Assembly: GCA_003554865.1 (NCBI GenBank)
Contig: PWHJ01000034.1
Location: 1-37,470 of the forward strand
Direction: 5' to 3'
DNA: 37,470 nucleotides
DNA from: Bacteroidota bacterium
GTDB taxonomy: Bacteria > Bacteroidota > Bacteroidia > Bacteroidales > PUMT01
Positions 7,823 to 15,930 of this stretch are shown piece by piece. Each line of letters opens with the position of its first letter. Position 1 is the first letter of the stretch. Below the pieces are notes generated by a model, which did no database searches, had not been told where the DNA came from, and saw nothing but the letters and a program-made list of their open reading frames with translations. The translations under genes and the position numbers were made by a program.

Positions 7823-9643
7823 ATGAAGCATCTGGGAAAAGTTTTGCAGTTTTTATTGCCTTACTGGCGGAAGGGAACACTTAATGTGGTGTTCAACCTT
7901 TTGTCGGCTGTATTTGCCATTTTTTCCGTTACAATGGCAATACCCTTTCTGGGTATACTCTTTGAAAATGAGCCGCTTGTAACCTCGGTCGATGAGTTTA
8001 CCCTCTCTGCGGATTCGGTTAAGGAGCATTTCAATTATCACATAAGCCAGGTGATAATAACCGAAGGTAAAACAGCCGCTCTTATATATCTGAGTATCCT
8101 TATCGTTTCAATGAGTTTTTTAAAGAATGTGTTCCACTATCTTGCCCTTTACTTCCTTGCCCCTATAAGGAACGGGGTGGTCAGGGATGTACGCAATCTG
8201 GTTTATGCAAAGGTTTTGTCCCTGCCTCTTTCATATTTTACCGAATCCCGCAAGGGGGATATTATATCGAGGATGACAGGCGATGTGCAGGAGATAGAAA
8301 ATTCCATTATCAACTCCCTTGAAATGTTGTTCAGGGATCCCATAACAATTGTAATATATATTGCAGTGCTCTTTTATATGAGCGTACCCCTTACCCTTTT
8401 TGTTATGATACTCCTGCCCCTGAGCGGCTTTATAATCGGAAGGATAGGAAGGACATTGAGGCAGACTTCGCTGAGGGGGCAGAAAAAGCTGGGTGTTCTA
8501 CTCTCTTTTATTGAGGAGACCCTTGGCGGTCTTCGCATTATCAAGGCCTTCAATGCGGAGGAAAAGGTTCATGGCCGTTTTGAGAACACTAACAACCTGT
8601 ACACCAGGATAATGACCAAAATGCACCGGAGAAGATACCTTGCCAGGCCTGTTAGCGAGTTTCTGGGTACAACCGTTATGGTTGCCATTATGGTCTACGG
8701 GGCTACGCTGGTGCTGGCCGGGGTGGGTTCACTCACTTCTCAGGCATTTATCGGTTACCTGATGCTGTTTTATCTTATTATAGCCCCTGCTAAAGGTTTT
8801 ACAACCGCCTTTTACAATTTGCAGAGGGGCATGGCCTCGGTAGATCGTATCCAGGAGATCCTGGATGCACAAAACCATATTGTTGAAAAGAAAAATGCTC
8901 ACCCGATCTCCGATTTTGAAAAATCCATAGAGTACAGAAATGTGTGGTTCGCTTATGATCATACAGATGTTTTGAAAAATATAAACCTGAAGATAGAAAA
9001 GGGGAAAACAATCGCCCTTGTAGGCCAGTCAGGTTCCGGCAAATCAACACTGGCCGATCTGCTTCCGCGATTTTACGATATTCAAAGGGGCGAGATATTA
9101 ATAGACGGGGTGCCGATAAAAGATTACAAGATTGTTGATCTGCGCAATTTGATGGGAAATGTGAACCAGGAGCCCATACTTTTTAATGAATCGTTTTTCA
9201 ACAATATAGCTTTTGGAGTGAATAATGTGACCGAGGAGGATGTGGTTGCAGCCGCGAAAGTAGCCAATGCCCATGATTTTATTATAAACACCAGTCACGG
9301 TTACTACACCAATGTGGGAGACCGCGGTGACAAGCTATCCGGGGGGCAGCGTCAAAGGCTCAGCATAGCCCGTGCTGTGCTTAAAAACCCGCCGATTATG
9401 ATACTCGATGAGGCGACTTCCTCGCTTGATACAGAATCGGAGAGACTTGTACAGGAGGCGCTTTCCAAGCTTATGAAAAGCCGAACGTCGGTTGTGATAG
9501 CCCACAGGCTTTCGACCATCAAGTTTGCCGATGAGATATGTGTAATGCATGAGGGGGAGATAGTTGAACGCGGCAGGCATGATGAGCTTATAGCCAAAAA
9601 AGGTTACTATAAAAGGCTTCACGATATGCAGATCTTTTCCTGA
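7823..9643 (+). CDS. MsbA-like ABC exporter (fused permease-ATPase)
   Basis: A 606-residue half-transporter. The N-terminal part (about 1-330) has six predicted membrane helices of the type-1 ABC exporter fold. The C-terminal ATPase has Walker A GQSGSGKST near residue 401, signature LSGGQRQRLSIARA near 505, Walker B MILDEAT near 526 and the switch His in VIAHRL. It would work as a homodimer in the inner membrane. The resemblance is to MsbA-type lipid A flippases and related multidrug exporters; the substrate cannot be fixed from sequence. Its stop is followed by a strong terminator. Probably co-transcribed with purB, without an obvious functional link. Confidence 0.9.
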   Translation: MKHLGKVLQFLLPYWRKGTLNVVFNLLSAVFAIFSVTMAIPFLGILFENEPLVTSVDEFTLSADSVKEHFNYHISQVIITEGKTAALIYLSILIVSMSFLKNVFHYLALYFLAPIRNGVVRDVRNLVYAKVLSLPLSYFTESRKGDIISRMTGDVQEIENSIINSLEMLFRDPITIVIYIAVLFYMSVPLTLFVMILLPLSGFIIGRIGRTLRQTSLRGQKKLGVLLSFIEETLGGLRIIKAFNAEEKVHGRFENTNNLYTRIMTKMHRRRYLARPVSEFLGTTVMVAIMVYGATLVLAGVGSLTSQAFIGYLMLFYLIIAPAKGFTTAFYNLQRGMASVDRIQEILDAQNHIVEKKNAHPISDFEKSIEYRNVWFAYDHTDVLKNINLKIEKGKTIALVGQSGSGKSTLADLLPRFYDIQRGEILIDGVPIKDYKIVDLRNLMGNVNQEPILFNESFFNNIAFGVNNVTEEDVVAAAKVANAHDFIINTSHGYYTNVGDRGDKLSGGQRQRLSIARAVLKNPPIMILDEATSSLDTESERLVQEALSKLMKSRTSVVIAHRLSTIKFADEICVMHEGEIVERGRHDELIAKKGYYKRLHDMQIFS

Positions 9644-9687
9644 CAAGCCCAGCTGAAATTAAAAACCCTTGAGTTTATAAGTTTTTT

Positions 9688-9714
9688 GCAGCCCCTCCCG
9701 GGACTGCTTTTTTT
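9688..9714 (+). terminator. Intrinsic terminator after the ABC exporter
   Basis: GCAGCCCC (9688-9695) pairs with GGGACTGC (9700-9707), one G-U pair, 4-nt loop, followed by seven T. It closes the purB-ABC transcript just before the convergent tRNA genes. Confidence 0.88.
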
Positions 9715-9738
9715 GCAGGTTGTCCCTGCAATGTTTTG

Positions 9739-9825
9739 CGGAGAGAGAGGGATTCGAACCCCCGGACCCCAAAAGGGGTCAACGGTTTTCGAGACCGCCC
9801 CGTTCGACCGCTCCGGCATCTCTCC
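9739..9825 (-). tRNA. tRNA-Ser (anticodon CGA)
   Basis: This is an 87-nt class II tRNA. The acceptor stem GGAGAGA pairs with TCTCTCC and is followed by discriminator G; the 3' CCA is not encoded (next bases CAA). The anticodon arm GCGGT-CTCGAAA-ACCGT puts CGA at 9789-9791, reading UCG. A long variable arm (TTGACCCC...GGGGTC) and a T arm with GGTTCGAATCC complete the serine type. It lies 54 nt after the second tRNA-Ser gene on the same strand, and a terminator-like hairpin sits almost against its 5' end. Confidence 0.97.
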
Positions 9826-9827
9826 TG

Positions 9828-9861
9828 AAAAAAAAAGCAGAAGATTAAAATGCTCTTCTGC
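9828..9861 (-). terminator. Terminator-like hairpin between the two tRNA-Ser genes
   Basis: On the minus strand GCAGAAGA (9854-9861 complement) pairs perfectly with TCTTCTGC, with a 9-nt loop, and is followed by nine T (9828-9836). It looks like the intrinsic terminator of tRNA-Ser(UGA), yet the T run ends only two bases before the 5' end of tRNA-Ser(CGA). Confidence 0.8.
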
Positions 9862-9879
9862 CCTTTGCTTTTTTCTTTG

Positions 9880-9966
9880 CGGAGAAAGAGGGATTCGAAC
9901 CCCCGGACCCCGTGAAGGGTCAACGGTTTTCAAGACCGCCGCATTCGACCACTCTGCCATTTCTCC
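9880..9966 (-). tRNA. tRNA-Ser (anticodon TGA)
   Basis: This is an 87-nt class II tRNA. Acceptor stem GGAGAAA pairs with TTTCTCC, discriminator G, CCA not encoded. The anticodon arm GCGGT-CTTGAAA-ACCGT places TGA at 9930-9932, reading UCA and, with modification, other UCN codons. The long variable arm (TTGACCCTTCACGGGGTC) and T arm are nearly identical to those of the neighbouring tRNA-Ser(CGA), suggesting an old tandem duplication with anticodon change. A perfect TAnnTTTG box lies 6 nt upstream. Confidence 0.97.
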
Positions 9967-9971
9967 GGTTG

Positions 9972-9979
9972 CAAAAGTA
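9972..9979 (-). promoter_or_regulatory. Candidate -7 box for tRNA-Ser(UGA)
   Basis: TACTTTTG matches TAnnTTTG exactly and ends 5 nt before the mature tRNA 5' end, so transcription may start at or next to the tRNA itself. No clear TTG is seen at -33. Confidence 0.5.
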
Positions 9980-10187
9980 AAATTATTTTTTCAGAATAGA
10001 AAAAACTATGTACAAAAAGAGTTTTAGCCTGTTTTTTTCTCAAATTATTGAACGTACGAAGCAAAAATTTATTGGATTTTTGAATTAGCCGGTACTCTTT
10101 TGCGTGAATTTAAACATGCATTTCAGTTACTTTATTGATAAAAAACGTAAATTTATCAATAAAAGCCCATTTTTCTTTGCGTTGTAT

Positions 10188-10217
10188 TTGACATACCTGA
10201 TAAATGCCCTATATTTG
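10188..10217 (+). promoter_or_regulatory. Promoter of the HU gene
   Basis: TTG at 10188-10190 (within TTGACA) and TATATTTG at 10210-10217 are separated by 19 nt, matching the Bacteroidota TTG-n19-TAnnTTTG promoter very well. The 5' untranslated region would be about 45 nt. The rest of the 300-nt spacer from the tRNA genes to HU (9967-10266) is AT-rich, and beyond this promoter and the tRNA -7 box I see nothing in it. Confidence 0.8.
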
Positions 10218-10266
10218 TCTATTATGATCCTTTTTCAATGATTTATTAACTTTTAAAATTACAGTT

Positions 10267-10539
10267 ATGAACAAGGCGCAACTTATTGACTCAATTGCAA
10301 GGAACGCAAACCTGACAAAAGCGGACGCTAAAAAGGCTATTGACGCTTTTGTTGAAACAACAACAGATTCTTTAAGAAAAGGTGAAAGGGTTGCTCTGGT
10401 GGGCTTTGGCTCATTCTCCCTTTCAAAAAGAAACGCAAGGACCGGAAGGAATCCCCAAACCGGTAAACCTATTACTATTGCTGCCAAGAATGTTGTAAAA
10501 TTTAAGCCCGGCAGCGAACTCAGCAGTATGGTGCAATAA
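10267..10539 (+). CDS. HU-family DNA-binding protein
   Basis: A 90-residue histone-like protein that binds and bends DNA as a dimer and packs the nucleoid. The N-terminal helical part begins MNKAQLIDSIA; the central signature GFGSFSLSKRNARTGRNPQTG (about residues 47-67) and the Pro-containing DNA-binding arm (RNPQTGKPI) followed by KNVVKFKPG match HU rather than IHF. The length is exactly that of the family. It is monocistronic, with a strong promoter and its own terminator, in keeping with high expression. Confidence 0.96.
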   Translation: MNKAQLIDSIARNANLTKADAKKAIDAFVETTTDSLRKGERVALVGFGSFSLSKRNARTGRNPQTGKPITIAAKNVVKFKPGSELSSMVQ

Positions 10540-10557
10540 TTTCCAAAAAAATCATTA

Positions 10558-10597
10558 TTAAAAAGGGGCATCTTTATATTGGTGCTCCTTTTTTTTA
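10558..10597 (+). terminator. Intrinsic terminator after HU
   Basis: AAAAGGGGCA and TGCTCCTTTT form an imperfect stem across a short AT loop, followed by eight T (10589-10596 region). It separates HU from the methyltransferase gene. Confidence 0.75.
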
Positions 10598-10622
10598 TAC
10601 TAACTGGAAAAATTTTGCTTTT

Positions 10623-11321
10623 ATGGACAACTCGCTGATTGATTATTTATCACAATTTGTTAGTACCCGTCGCAGGGATTTGTTCAACCGTATTGTACAA
10701 ATGCGTACCCGCTATCTTACGGTTGCCATTGAAGATGTTTATCAGCCTCACAATGCAAGCGCAGTTATGCGCACCTGCGATTGCCTTGGAGTCCAGGATG
10801 CCCATATTATAGAAAACTACAACAGGTTTGAGGCAAATCCCGAGGTGGCACTTGGTGCCTCCAACTGGCTCACCATTCATAAATACAATTCCCCGGGTGA
10901 CAATACACTTGAGGCTGTAAAAGAGCTGAAAAGAAATAATTACAGGATTGTTGCCACCACTCCCCACCACAGTGAAGTGATGCTTGATGATTTCGATCTG
11001 GAAAAGGGAAAGGCCGCTTTTTTTTTCGGAACGGAAAAGGAAGGCCTGTCAGATTCTGCAATGAAACATGCCGATGAATTTTTACGTATACCGATGAGAG
11101 GTTTTACCGAGAGCTTCAATATTTCGGTTTCTGCGGCTATAATATTGTACCGTCTTACTGAAATACTCCGGAGTTCGGAGATTGAGTGGCAACTTACACA
11201 GGAGGAAAGAGAGGGGGTGCTGCTTCAGTGGCTCAGAAATACAATAAAAAGCTCCGATTTGCTTGAGAAAAAGTTTTATGAGAAAAAACAGGGCGACACA
11301 AACAAGGAGAAAGATTTTTAA
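10623..11321 (+). CDS. TrmH-family (SpoU) RNA 2'-O-methyltransferase
   Basis: A 232-residue cytoplasmic SPOUT methyltransferase that would transfer a methyl from SAM to a ribose 2'-OH in RNA. The conserved motifs are in order: motif 1 QPHNASAVMRTCD near residues 42-54 with the catalytic Arg, motif 2 FFFGTEKEGLS near 135, and motif 3 IPMRGFTESFNISVSAA near 156-172, which forms the SAM-binding knot. Architecture and the MRTCDCLGV start resemble TrmH, which modifies G18 of tRNA, more than the rRNA enzyme RlmB, so tRNA is the likely substrate. No terminator is obvious behind it. Confidence 0.88.
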   Translation: MDNSLIDYLSQFVSTRRRDLFNRIVQMRTRYLTVAIEDVYQPHNASAVMRTCDCLGVQDAHIIENYNRFEANPEVALGASNWLTIHKYNSPGDNTLEAVKELKRNNYRIVATTPHHSEVMLDDFDLEKGKAAFFFGTEKEGLSDSAMKHADEFLRIPMRGFTESFNISVSAAIILYRLTEILRSSEIEWQLTQEEREGVLLQWLRNTIKSSDLLEKKFYEKKQGDTNKEKDF

Positions 11322-11358
11322 AATATTTTATAACCTTGGCTTTTAAAGGGAATAAACC

Positions 11359-11389
11359 TTGATTTTAATATAAAAATGGCATATATTTA
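11359..11389 (+). promoter_or_regulatory. Candidate promoter of the LytTR regulator gene
   Basis: TTG at 11359-11361 and TATATTTA at 11382-11389 (one mismatch to TAnnTTTG) are 20 nt apart. The predicted transcript would begin near 11395, before the chosen start at 11429. Confidence 0.5.
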
Positions 11390-11428
11390 CCTTCCCTTTG
11401 ATTGCTTTTAACAAGAAGGGTATTGTTA

Positions 11429-12151
11429 ATGCAAACCGAAGAAATGAATTGCATAGTAATAGACGATGACAAGCTCTCAAGGCGTATACTCAAAGAGTAT
11501 ATACAAAAGGTTGACTTTTTGAACCTGATGGAGTCGTTTGACAATGCCGTGCAGGCTATCAATTATATGAAGCAGGGCAAAGAGGTTGACCTTATATTCC
11601 TGGATATTGAAATGCCCGAGATGTCGGGTCTGGAGTTTCTGGATACACTGAAAAAAACGCCCCAGATCGTAATTGTCTCCTCAAAGGAAAATTATGCCCT
11701 TGATGCATTCGAATATGATGTGGCCGACTACCTTCTGAAGCCTTTTGTTTTCGGAAGGTTTTACAAGGCTGTTGACAAGGCGCAGAACAATCATCTTAAA
11801 TCGGCAGTTTATTCCGGTCAGAAAAATGAGATATTCATCAAGAAAAACTCATCGCTTATCAAGCTCAGGTATGATGATATCCTTTGGGTAGAGGCTCTTG
11901 AAAATTATGTTATAGTAAGCACCTACAACGAACGCTATACTATACATTTTACCATGAAGGCCATTGAGAAAAAGTTGCCTGCCAGCAGGTTCATTCGTGT
12001 ACACCGTTCATATATAGTAAATATCGGCAATATCAATGTCATTCAGGACAATCTTCTGATTATCCCCATAAACGGAGGGGTAAAAACTATACCCATAGGT
12101 AAATCCTACAAGGAAAACCTGATGAATGATCTCAATCTTATGATGAAGTAA
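11429..12151 (+). CDS. LytTR-type response regulator
   Basis: I choose the ATG at 11429 (240 aa, MQTEEMNC). The longer reading frame starts with TTG at 11402 and adds nine unconserved residues; MNCIV at 11444 is another option. The receiver domain has the acidic pocket at D12-D14, phospho-acceptor D59 in FLDIEMPEMSG and K104 in LLKPF. The LytTR DNA-binding domain follows from about residue 140 (FIRVHRSYIVN signature). Proteins of this kind are phosphorylated by a membrane LytS-type histidine kinase and bind direct repeats at promoters. No kinase gene is adjacent, so the partner is elsewhere. The aminotransferase gene follows after 15 nt. Confidence 0.9.
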   Translation: MQTEEMNCIVIDDDKLSRRILKEYIQKVDFLNLMESFDNAVQAINYMKQGKEVDLIFLDIEMPEMSGLEFLDTLKKTPQIVIVSSKENYALDAFEYDVADYLLKPFVFGRFYKAVDKAQNNHLKSAVYSGQKNEIFIKKNSSLIKLRYDDILWVEALENYVIVSTYNERYTIHFTMKAIEKKLPASRFIRVHRSYIVNIGNINVIQDNLLIIPINGGVKTIPIGKSYKENLMNDLNLMMK

Positions 12152-12166
12152 TTTCTGTTTTTTATT

Positions 12167-13357
12167 ATGTCATCTTTTCGAGGGTTATTTTTCGAACATC
12201 TTGCACAGACATCTGAATCACCTTCAGGTCTTGAAGTCGAAAAGGCCGAAGGAGTGTATCTTTTCACCCCGGAAGGGGAAAAAATTATTGATCTTATTTC
12301 CGGAATTTCCGTAAGCAATGCAGGTCACGGTAATCCCGAAATTGTTGAAGCGATAAGGGAACAAGCTTCAAAAAGTCTTCATATTATGGCATACGGGGAG
12401 TATATCCAACCCCCTCAGGTAAAGCTTGCCGCCAGGCTCTCGGAGCTGCTCCCCGGTGATCTTGCATCGGTTTTTTTTGTTAACAGCGGAAGTGAGGCTG
12501 TTGAAGGTGCCCTGAAGCTTGCAAAGCGTTACACCGGACGCTGTGAAACGGTTGCCTTCAATAACTCTTACCACGGCTCCACACACGGTGCCATGAGCGT
12601 TTCCTGCGGACAATCTTACGGGCGGGCTTTCAGGCCTCTTTTGCCGGGAACAAGGTTTTTGAATTTCAACGATTTGAGCGGATTTTCAAATATCACCCCT
12701 TCCGCGGCATCTGTTATTGTTGAGCCGGTGCAGGGAGAGGCGGGTGTTATTCCGCCCGAAGGGGATTTTTTGCAAAAGTTAAGGGAGCGTTGTGATGAAA
12801 CCGGGACTTTGCTTATATTTGACGAGGTGCAAACCGGGTTTGGCCGCACGGGAACTCTCTTTGCCATGGAAAAGTACGGGGTTGTACCCGATATAGTTGT
12901 ATTGGCCAAAGGCCTGGGCGGGGGAATGCCCCTTGGAGCCTTTGCCTCTTCACCGGAAATAATGAGTGTGCTGAAGAAAGATCCCGCGCTGGGTCATATA
13001 ACCACGTTCGGCGGACATCCGGTCAGCTGTGCAGCCTCACTTGCATTTTTGGATTATCTTACCCGGGGACGTATTTATGAAGAGGCGGCCGGGAAAGGTG
13101 AGCTGTTTAAAAAATTGCTCCACCATGAGGCAATAAGGCAGGTCAGGGGTGACGGACTGTTTCTGGCAATGGAGCTGGGTGACGGGGATCTGGTTAAGAA
13201 AGCACTTAAAATTGCACTTGAAAAGGGAGTGGCGGCCGACTGGTTCCTGTTTGACGAAGGGTCTGTAAGGATAGCCCCGCCGCTTATTATAACTGAGCAG
13301 CAGATCAGAAGCGCTGCGGGAATTTTGGTCGAATCAATCGATCAGGCTTTAAAGTAA
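12167..13357 (+). CDS. Class-III PLP-dependent aminotransferase (ArgD/GabT-like)
   Basis: A 396-residue fold-type I PLP enzyme. Phosphate-binding SGSEA is at 107-111, the cofactor-ring Asp219 in LLIFDEVQTGFGRTG, and the Schiff-base Lys248 in VLAKGLGGGMPLG. Class-III enzymes move amino groups from omega-amino compounds such as acetylornithine, ornithine, GABA or succinylornithine to 2-oxoglutarate. Length and general character are close to acetylornithine aminotransferase, but no arg genes are near, so the substrate is open. It sits 15 nt behind the LytTR gene and 23 nt before an unknown exported protein, so the three are probably one transcript. Confidence 0.85.
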   Translation: MSSFRGLFFEHLAQTSESPSGLEVEKAEGVYLFTPEGEKIIDLISGISVSNAGHGNPEIVEAIREQASKSLHIMAYGEYIQPPQVKLAARLSELLPGDLASVFFVNSGSEAVEGALKLAKRYTGRCETVAFNNSYHGSTHGAMSVSCGQSYGRAFRPLLPGTRFLNFNDLSGFSNITPSAASVIVEPVQGEAGVIPPEGDFLQKLRERCDETGTLLIFDEVQTGFGRTGTLFAMEKYGVVPDIVVLAKGLGGGMPLGAFASSPEIMSVLKKDPALGHITTFGGHPVSCAASLAFLDYLTRGRIYEEAAGKGELFKKLLHHEAIRQVRGDGLFLAMELGDGDLVKKALKIALEKGVAADWFLFDEGSVRIAPPLIITEQQIRSAAGILVESIDQALK

Positions 13358-13380
13358 ACGTTTAAATATAAAAGAGTTAA

Positions 13381-14241
13381 ATGCGGATTATTTGTTTGTT
13401 AATTTTTATATTGTGTACATTGACGGCAAGAGCTGCAGACGGTTGTGACAGTCTGAAGCTGGCTGGTTATGAGGAACGGCTGCAGGAGAAATTCTCGGAG
13501 CTTATGAGGGGCACCACCGAAAGTGAAAAACTTGAGACTTCAGAGGATATAAAGGAACTTTTCGGCCGGGCGCTTAAATACCCTGAGTCTTTCGCATACC
13601 CCTTTGATTCGCTTGATTATGCAGGCAGGGCGGTTTCATCAGACAGTCTTGTTTCTGTTTATACATGGAACATCCCGCTGGGGAGTTCAAACAATTATTA
13701 CGGGGGGCTTGTGCAGCACAGGAAAGACACCCTGGCTGCTCCGGATATATATTTTCTCCGCCACGAGCCTTATAATGGAGAGGATTTTGAGAATACAAGC
13801 TTAACGGACTCCCTCTGGTACGGAGCGCTTTATTATCAGATCGTTCCCGTTGACACCGGTGACAGGAGGCTTTATACGGTAATCGGACTTGACCTGAATG
13901 ATTTTTACACCAACAGGAAAATAATTGACCTGCTTTTTCTGGAAGATGGAGAGGTTAAATTTGGTGCTCCCCTGTTTGAGAAAAAGGGAGAGCTGCAGAA
14001 AAGAGTTGTATATGAGTATTCCTCAAGGGTGGTGATGCATTTGCGTTACCACGGGGATATTAATAAGATAGTATGTGATCACCTCTCACCTCCCGATGAG
14101 CGATACAGGGGACAATACCGTTATTACGGTCCCGATTTGTCTTATGACGGGTTTGTATTTGAAGAGGGCGTCTGGAAACATTTGACTGAAATTGACGTTT
14201 TGATAAGAGATAAGCCTGAAGAACCTGAGAAACTTGAATAA
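13381..14241 (+). CDS. Unknown exported protein (286 aa)
   Basis: I do not recognise a family. The first 18 residues form a typical signal peptide (hydrophobic core, cleavage after ARA), so the mature protein is periplasmic or surface exposed. The body is rich in Asp, Tyr and Glu and has predicted alternating beta-type segments (IYFLRHEPYNGEDF, LWYGALYYQIVPVD, YTVIGLDLNDF); it ends in an acidic, proline-containing tail. A single Cys follows the signal peptide by a few residues (about 22), not in a lipobox. It lies 23 nt after the aminotransferase gene and 74 nt before the M24 peptidase. A 7-bp inverted repeat overlapping its stop (14237-14261) could be a weak terminator. Confidence 0.8.
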   Translation: MRIICLLIFILCTLTARAADGCDSLKLAGYEERLQEKFSELMRGTTESEKLETSEDIKELFGRALKYPESFAYPFDSLDYAGRAVSSDSLVSVYTWNIPLGSSNNYYGGLVQHRKDTLAAPDIYFLRHEPYNGEDFENTSLTDSLWYGALYYQIVPVDTGDRRLYTVIGLDLNDFYTNRKIIDLLFLEDGEVKFGAPLFEKKGELQKRVVYEYSSRVVMHLRYHGDINKIVCDHLSPPDERYRGQYRYYGPDLSYDGFVFEEGVWKHLTEIDVLIRDKPEEPEKLE

Positions 14242-14315
14242 CCTTAATAATTCGGGTTATTGAAGCCTAAATAAAATTAATGACCCAGTAATTTGTTAAC
14301 CTACAACCTTGAAAT

Positions 14316-15794
14316 ATGAAGAATAAGTATGTTGCTATAATTATTGCAGTGGCTGCCATTGCGGTAATTGTAATTTACAATTTTTCCATTAGCTCGGCAG
14401 ACAGGGAAAAATCAATTGTTCTCCACGAGGATTTCATATATGAAGACCCGCCCGGGAGTTTCGACAGGGAAGTGTTTGCCGACAGGCGTGATGAGATGAT
14501 GGATAAAACCGGAGAGGGGGTTGCCGTAATTTCTGTGGCTGCAGGAGATGACTTTTTTTACCTTACCGGATTTGAAGAGCAAAGAGGTACCGCCGTAATA
14601 ATTAATTCCGGTGATGAGCGTAAGTTCAAGATGTTTGTCCCGCCCAGGCAACCCCACCAGACTTTGTGGTATGGTGAAGTCCACGGAGTGGAGGGAGCTG
14701 TTGAAAAGTTCGGCGCAGATACTGCCTATCCCCTGGAGTCCCTAAGGGAAGAGCTTTCGGAGTTGCTTGAGGGGCAAGAGAGAATTTTTATTCATTCAAA
14801 TGACAGCGGTACGATGTACACAGTAAGGCAGGTTCTGGGCGAGACGGCAGCAGATGGCGAGATTGTCGAATTTGAGCCTTATATTCATGAGATGCGGGTT
14901 ACAAAAGATAAATGGGAGATAACCCAGCTGAGGCATTCTGTTGAAGTTACTGCCAGGGCTCACAGAAGAGCAATGAAAACTGTTCAGCCCGGGCAAAAAG
15001 AGTATGATGTGCAGGCGGAGATAGAGTATGTATTTAAAAAGAACGGACTTGAGCCGGGATTTCCCTCAATTGTGGGGTCCGGACCAAATGCCACGGTTTT
15101 GCATTACAGGGACAATGACCGTGAAATGAAGGAGGGAGACCTGCTGCTGATGGATGTTGGTGCGGAAAGCAAGGGAGGTTATGTTGCCGATGTTTCAAGG
15201 ACTATACCCGTTAACGGCAAATTTTCTCCTGAGCAGAAAGAGCTTTACGAGCTGGTTCTTAAAGCAACCGATGAAGCCATTGAGCTTATGACCCCGGGAA
15301 ACAGGATGCTGGACTGCCACCACAGGGCTACGGAGATTTTGACCGATGGACTATATGAGCTTGGACTTATAACCGATACCACAAAATGGTGGCAGAAGCG
15401 TTTTTATGTCCATTACCGCAAAAACCATTATATTGGCCTTAATGTGCATGATGTAGGCAGCTACGGGGATTTTGACCCGGACGACCGTGACAGTTATCTT
15501 CTTAACAGGGATGTGAGGGGAAGGAAAATTGTACCCGGCATGGTTATGACAATAGAGCCCGGTATTTATCTCGATGAAGGAAGACTGGATCATTTGTATG
15601 AGATTTTCGGTGATGAGGTGGACAAGGAAGAGCTGGATGCCTTTGCGGAAGAGGTCAGGCCTGTTTACGAGAAATATGCAGGAACGGGTATTCGCATAGA
15701 AGACGATATACTTATCACTCTTGACGGTAATGAAAACCTGTCAAAAAACGCTCCCAGAACAGTTACAGAAATAGAAAGGCTGATGAGCCGATAG
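14316..15794 (+). CDS. M24-family Xaa-Pro aminopeptidase-like protein
   Basis: A 492-residue protein with an N-terminal hydrophobic stretch (residues about 5-24), a signal anchor or uncleaved signal, so it is likely exported or membrane tethered; usual aminopeptidase P is cytoplasmic. The N-terminal creatinase-like domain (about 55-190) precedes the pita-bread catalytic domain. The five metal ligands are visible: Asp near 279 and 291 (LMDVGAESKGGYVADVSRT), His near 377 (NVHDVG), Glu near 413 (TIEPGIYL) and Glu near 461 (GIRIEDD). It would remove N-terminal residues before proline using two Mn or similar ions. The gene is followed by a hairpin at 15844-15879. Confidence 0.9.
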   Translation: MKNKYVAIIIAVAAIAVIVIYNFSISSADREKSIVLHEDFIYEDPPGSFDREVFADRRDEMMDKTGEGVAVISVAAGDDFFYLTGFEEQRGTAVIINSGDERKFKMFVPPRQPHQTLWYGEVHGVEGAVEKFGADTAYPLESLREELSELLEGQERIFIHSNDSGTMYTVRQVLGETAADGEIVEFEPYIHEMRVTKDKWEITQLRHSVEVTARAHRRAMKTVQPGQKEYDVQAEIEYVFKKNGLEPGFPSIVGSGPNATVLHYRDNDREMKEGDLLLMDVGAESKGGYVADVSRTIPVNGKFSPEQKELYELVLKATDEAIELMTPGNRMLDCHHRATEILTDGLYELGLITDTTKWWQKRFYVHYRKNHYIGLNVHDVGSYGDFDPDDRDSYLLNRDVRGRKIVPGMVMTIEPGIYLDEGRLDHLYEIFGDEVDKEELDAFAEEVRPVYEKYAGTGIRIEDDILITLDGNENLSKNAPRTVTEIERLMSR

Positions 15795-15843
15795 GCAGGC
15801 TTCCCCGGAAAAATACCAATGTAACCTTTTAACGGCAGGAATT

Positions 15844-15879
15844 AAGGGTGCGATGACTATTTGTCAGTTTGGCACCCTT
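15844..15879 (+). terminator. Possible terminator before htpG
   Basis: AAGGGTGC (15844-15851) and GCACCCTT (15872-15879) form a perfect 8-bp stem with a 20-nt loop that includes GAC-TATTT-GTC. The following T content is weak, so efficiency is uncertain. Confidence 0.5.
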
Positions 15880-15930
15880 GTATTTCTTTGGCATATACTT
15901 TGAAATGAATTTTGGATAAATAATTAAATG

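Noticed and set aside
9619-10027. Open frames over the tRNA region on both strands (for example products containing GERGIRTPGP)
   Set aside because: They are translations of the two tRNA-Ser genes and their complements. Repeated GERGIRTPGP-like peptides are a known artefact of such regions.
14237-14261. Terminator after the unknown exported protein
   Set aside because: AATAACC/GGTTATT forms a 7-bp stem but no T run follows and it overlaps the stop codon; not strong enough to list.
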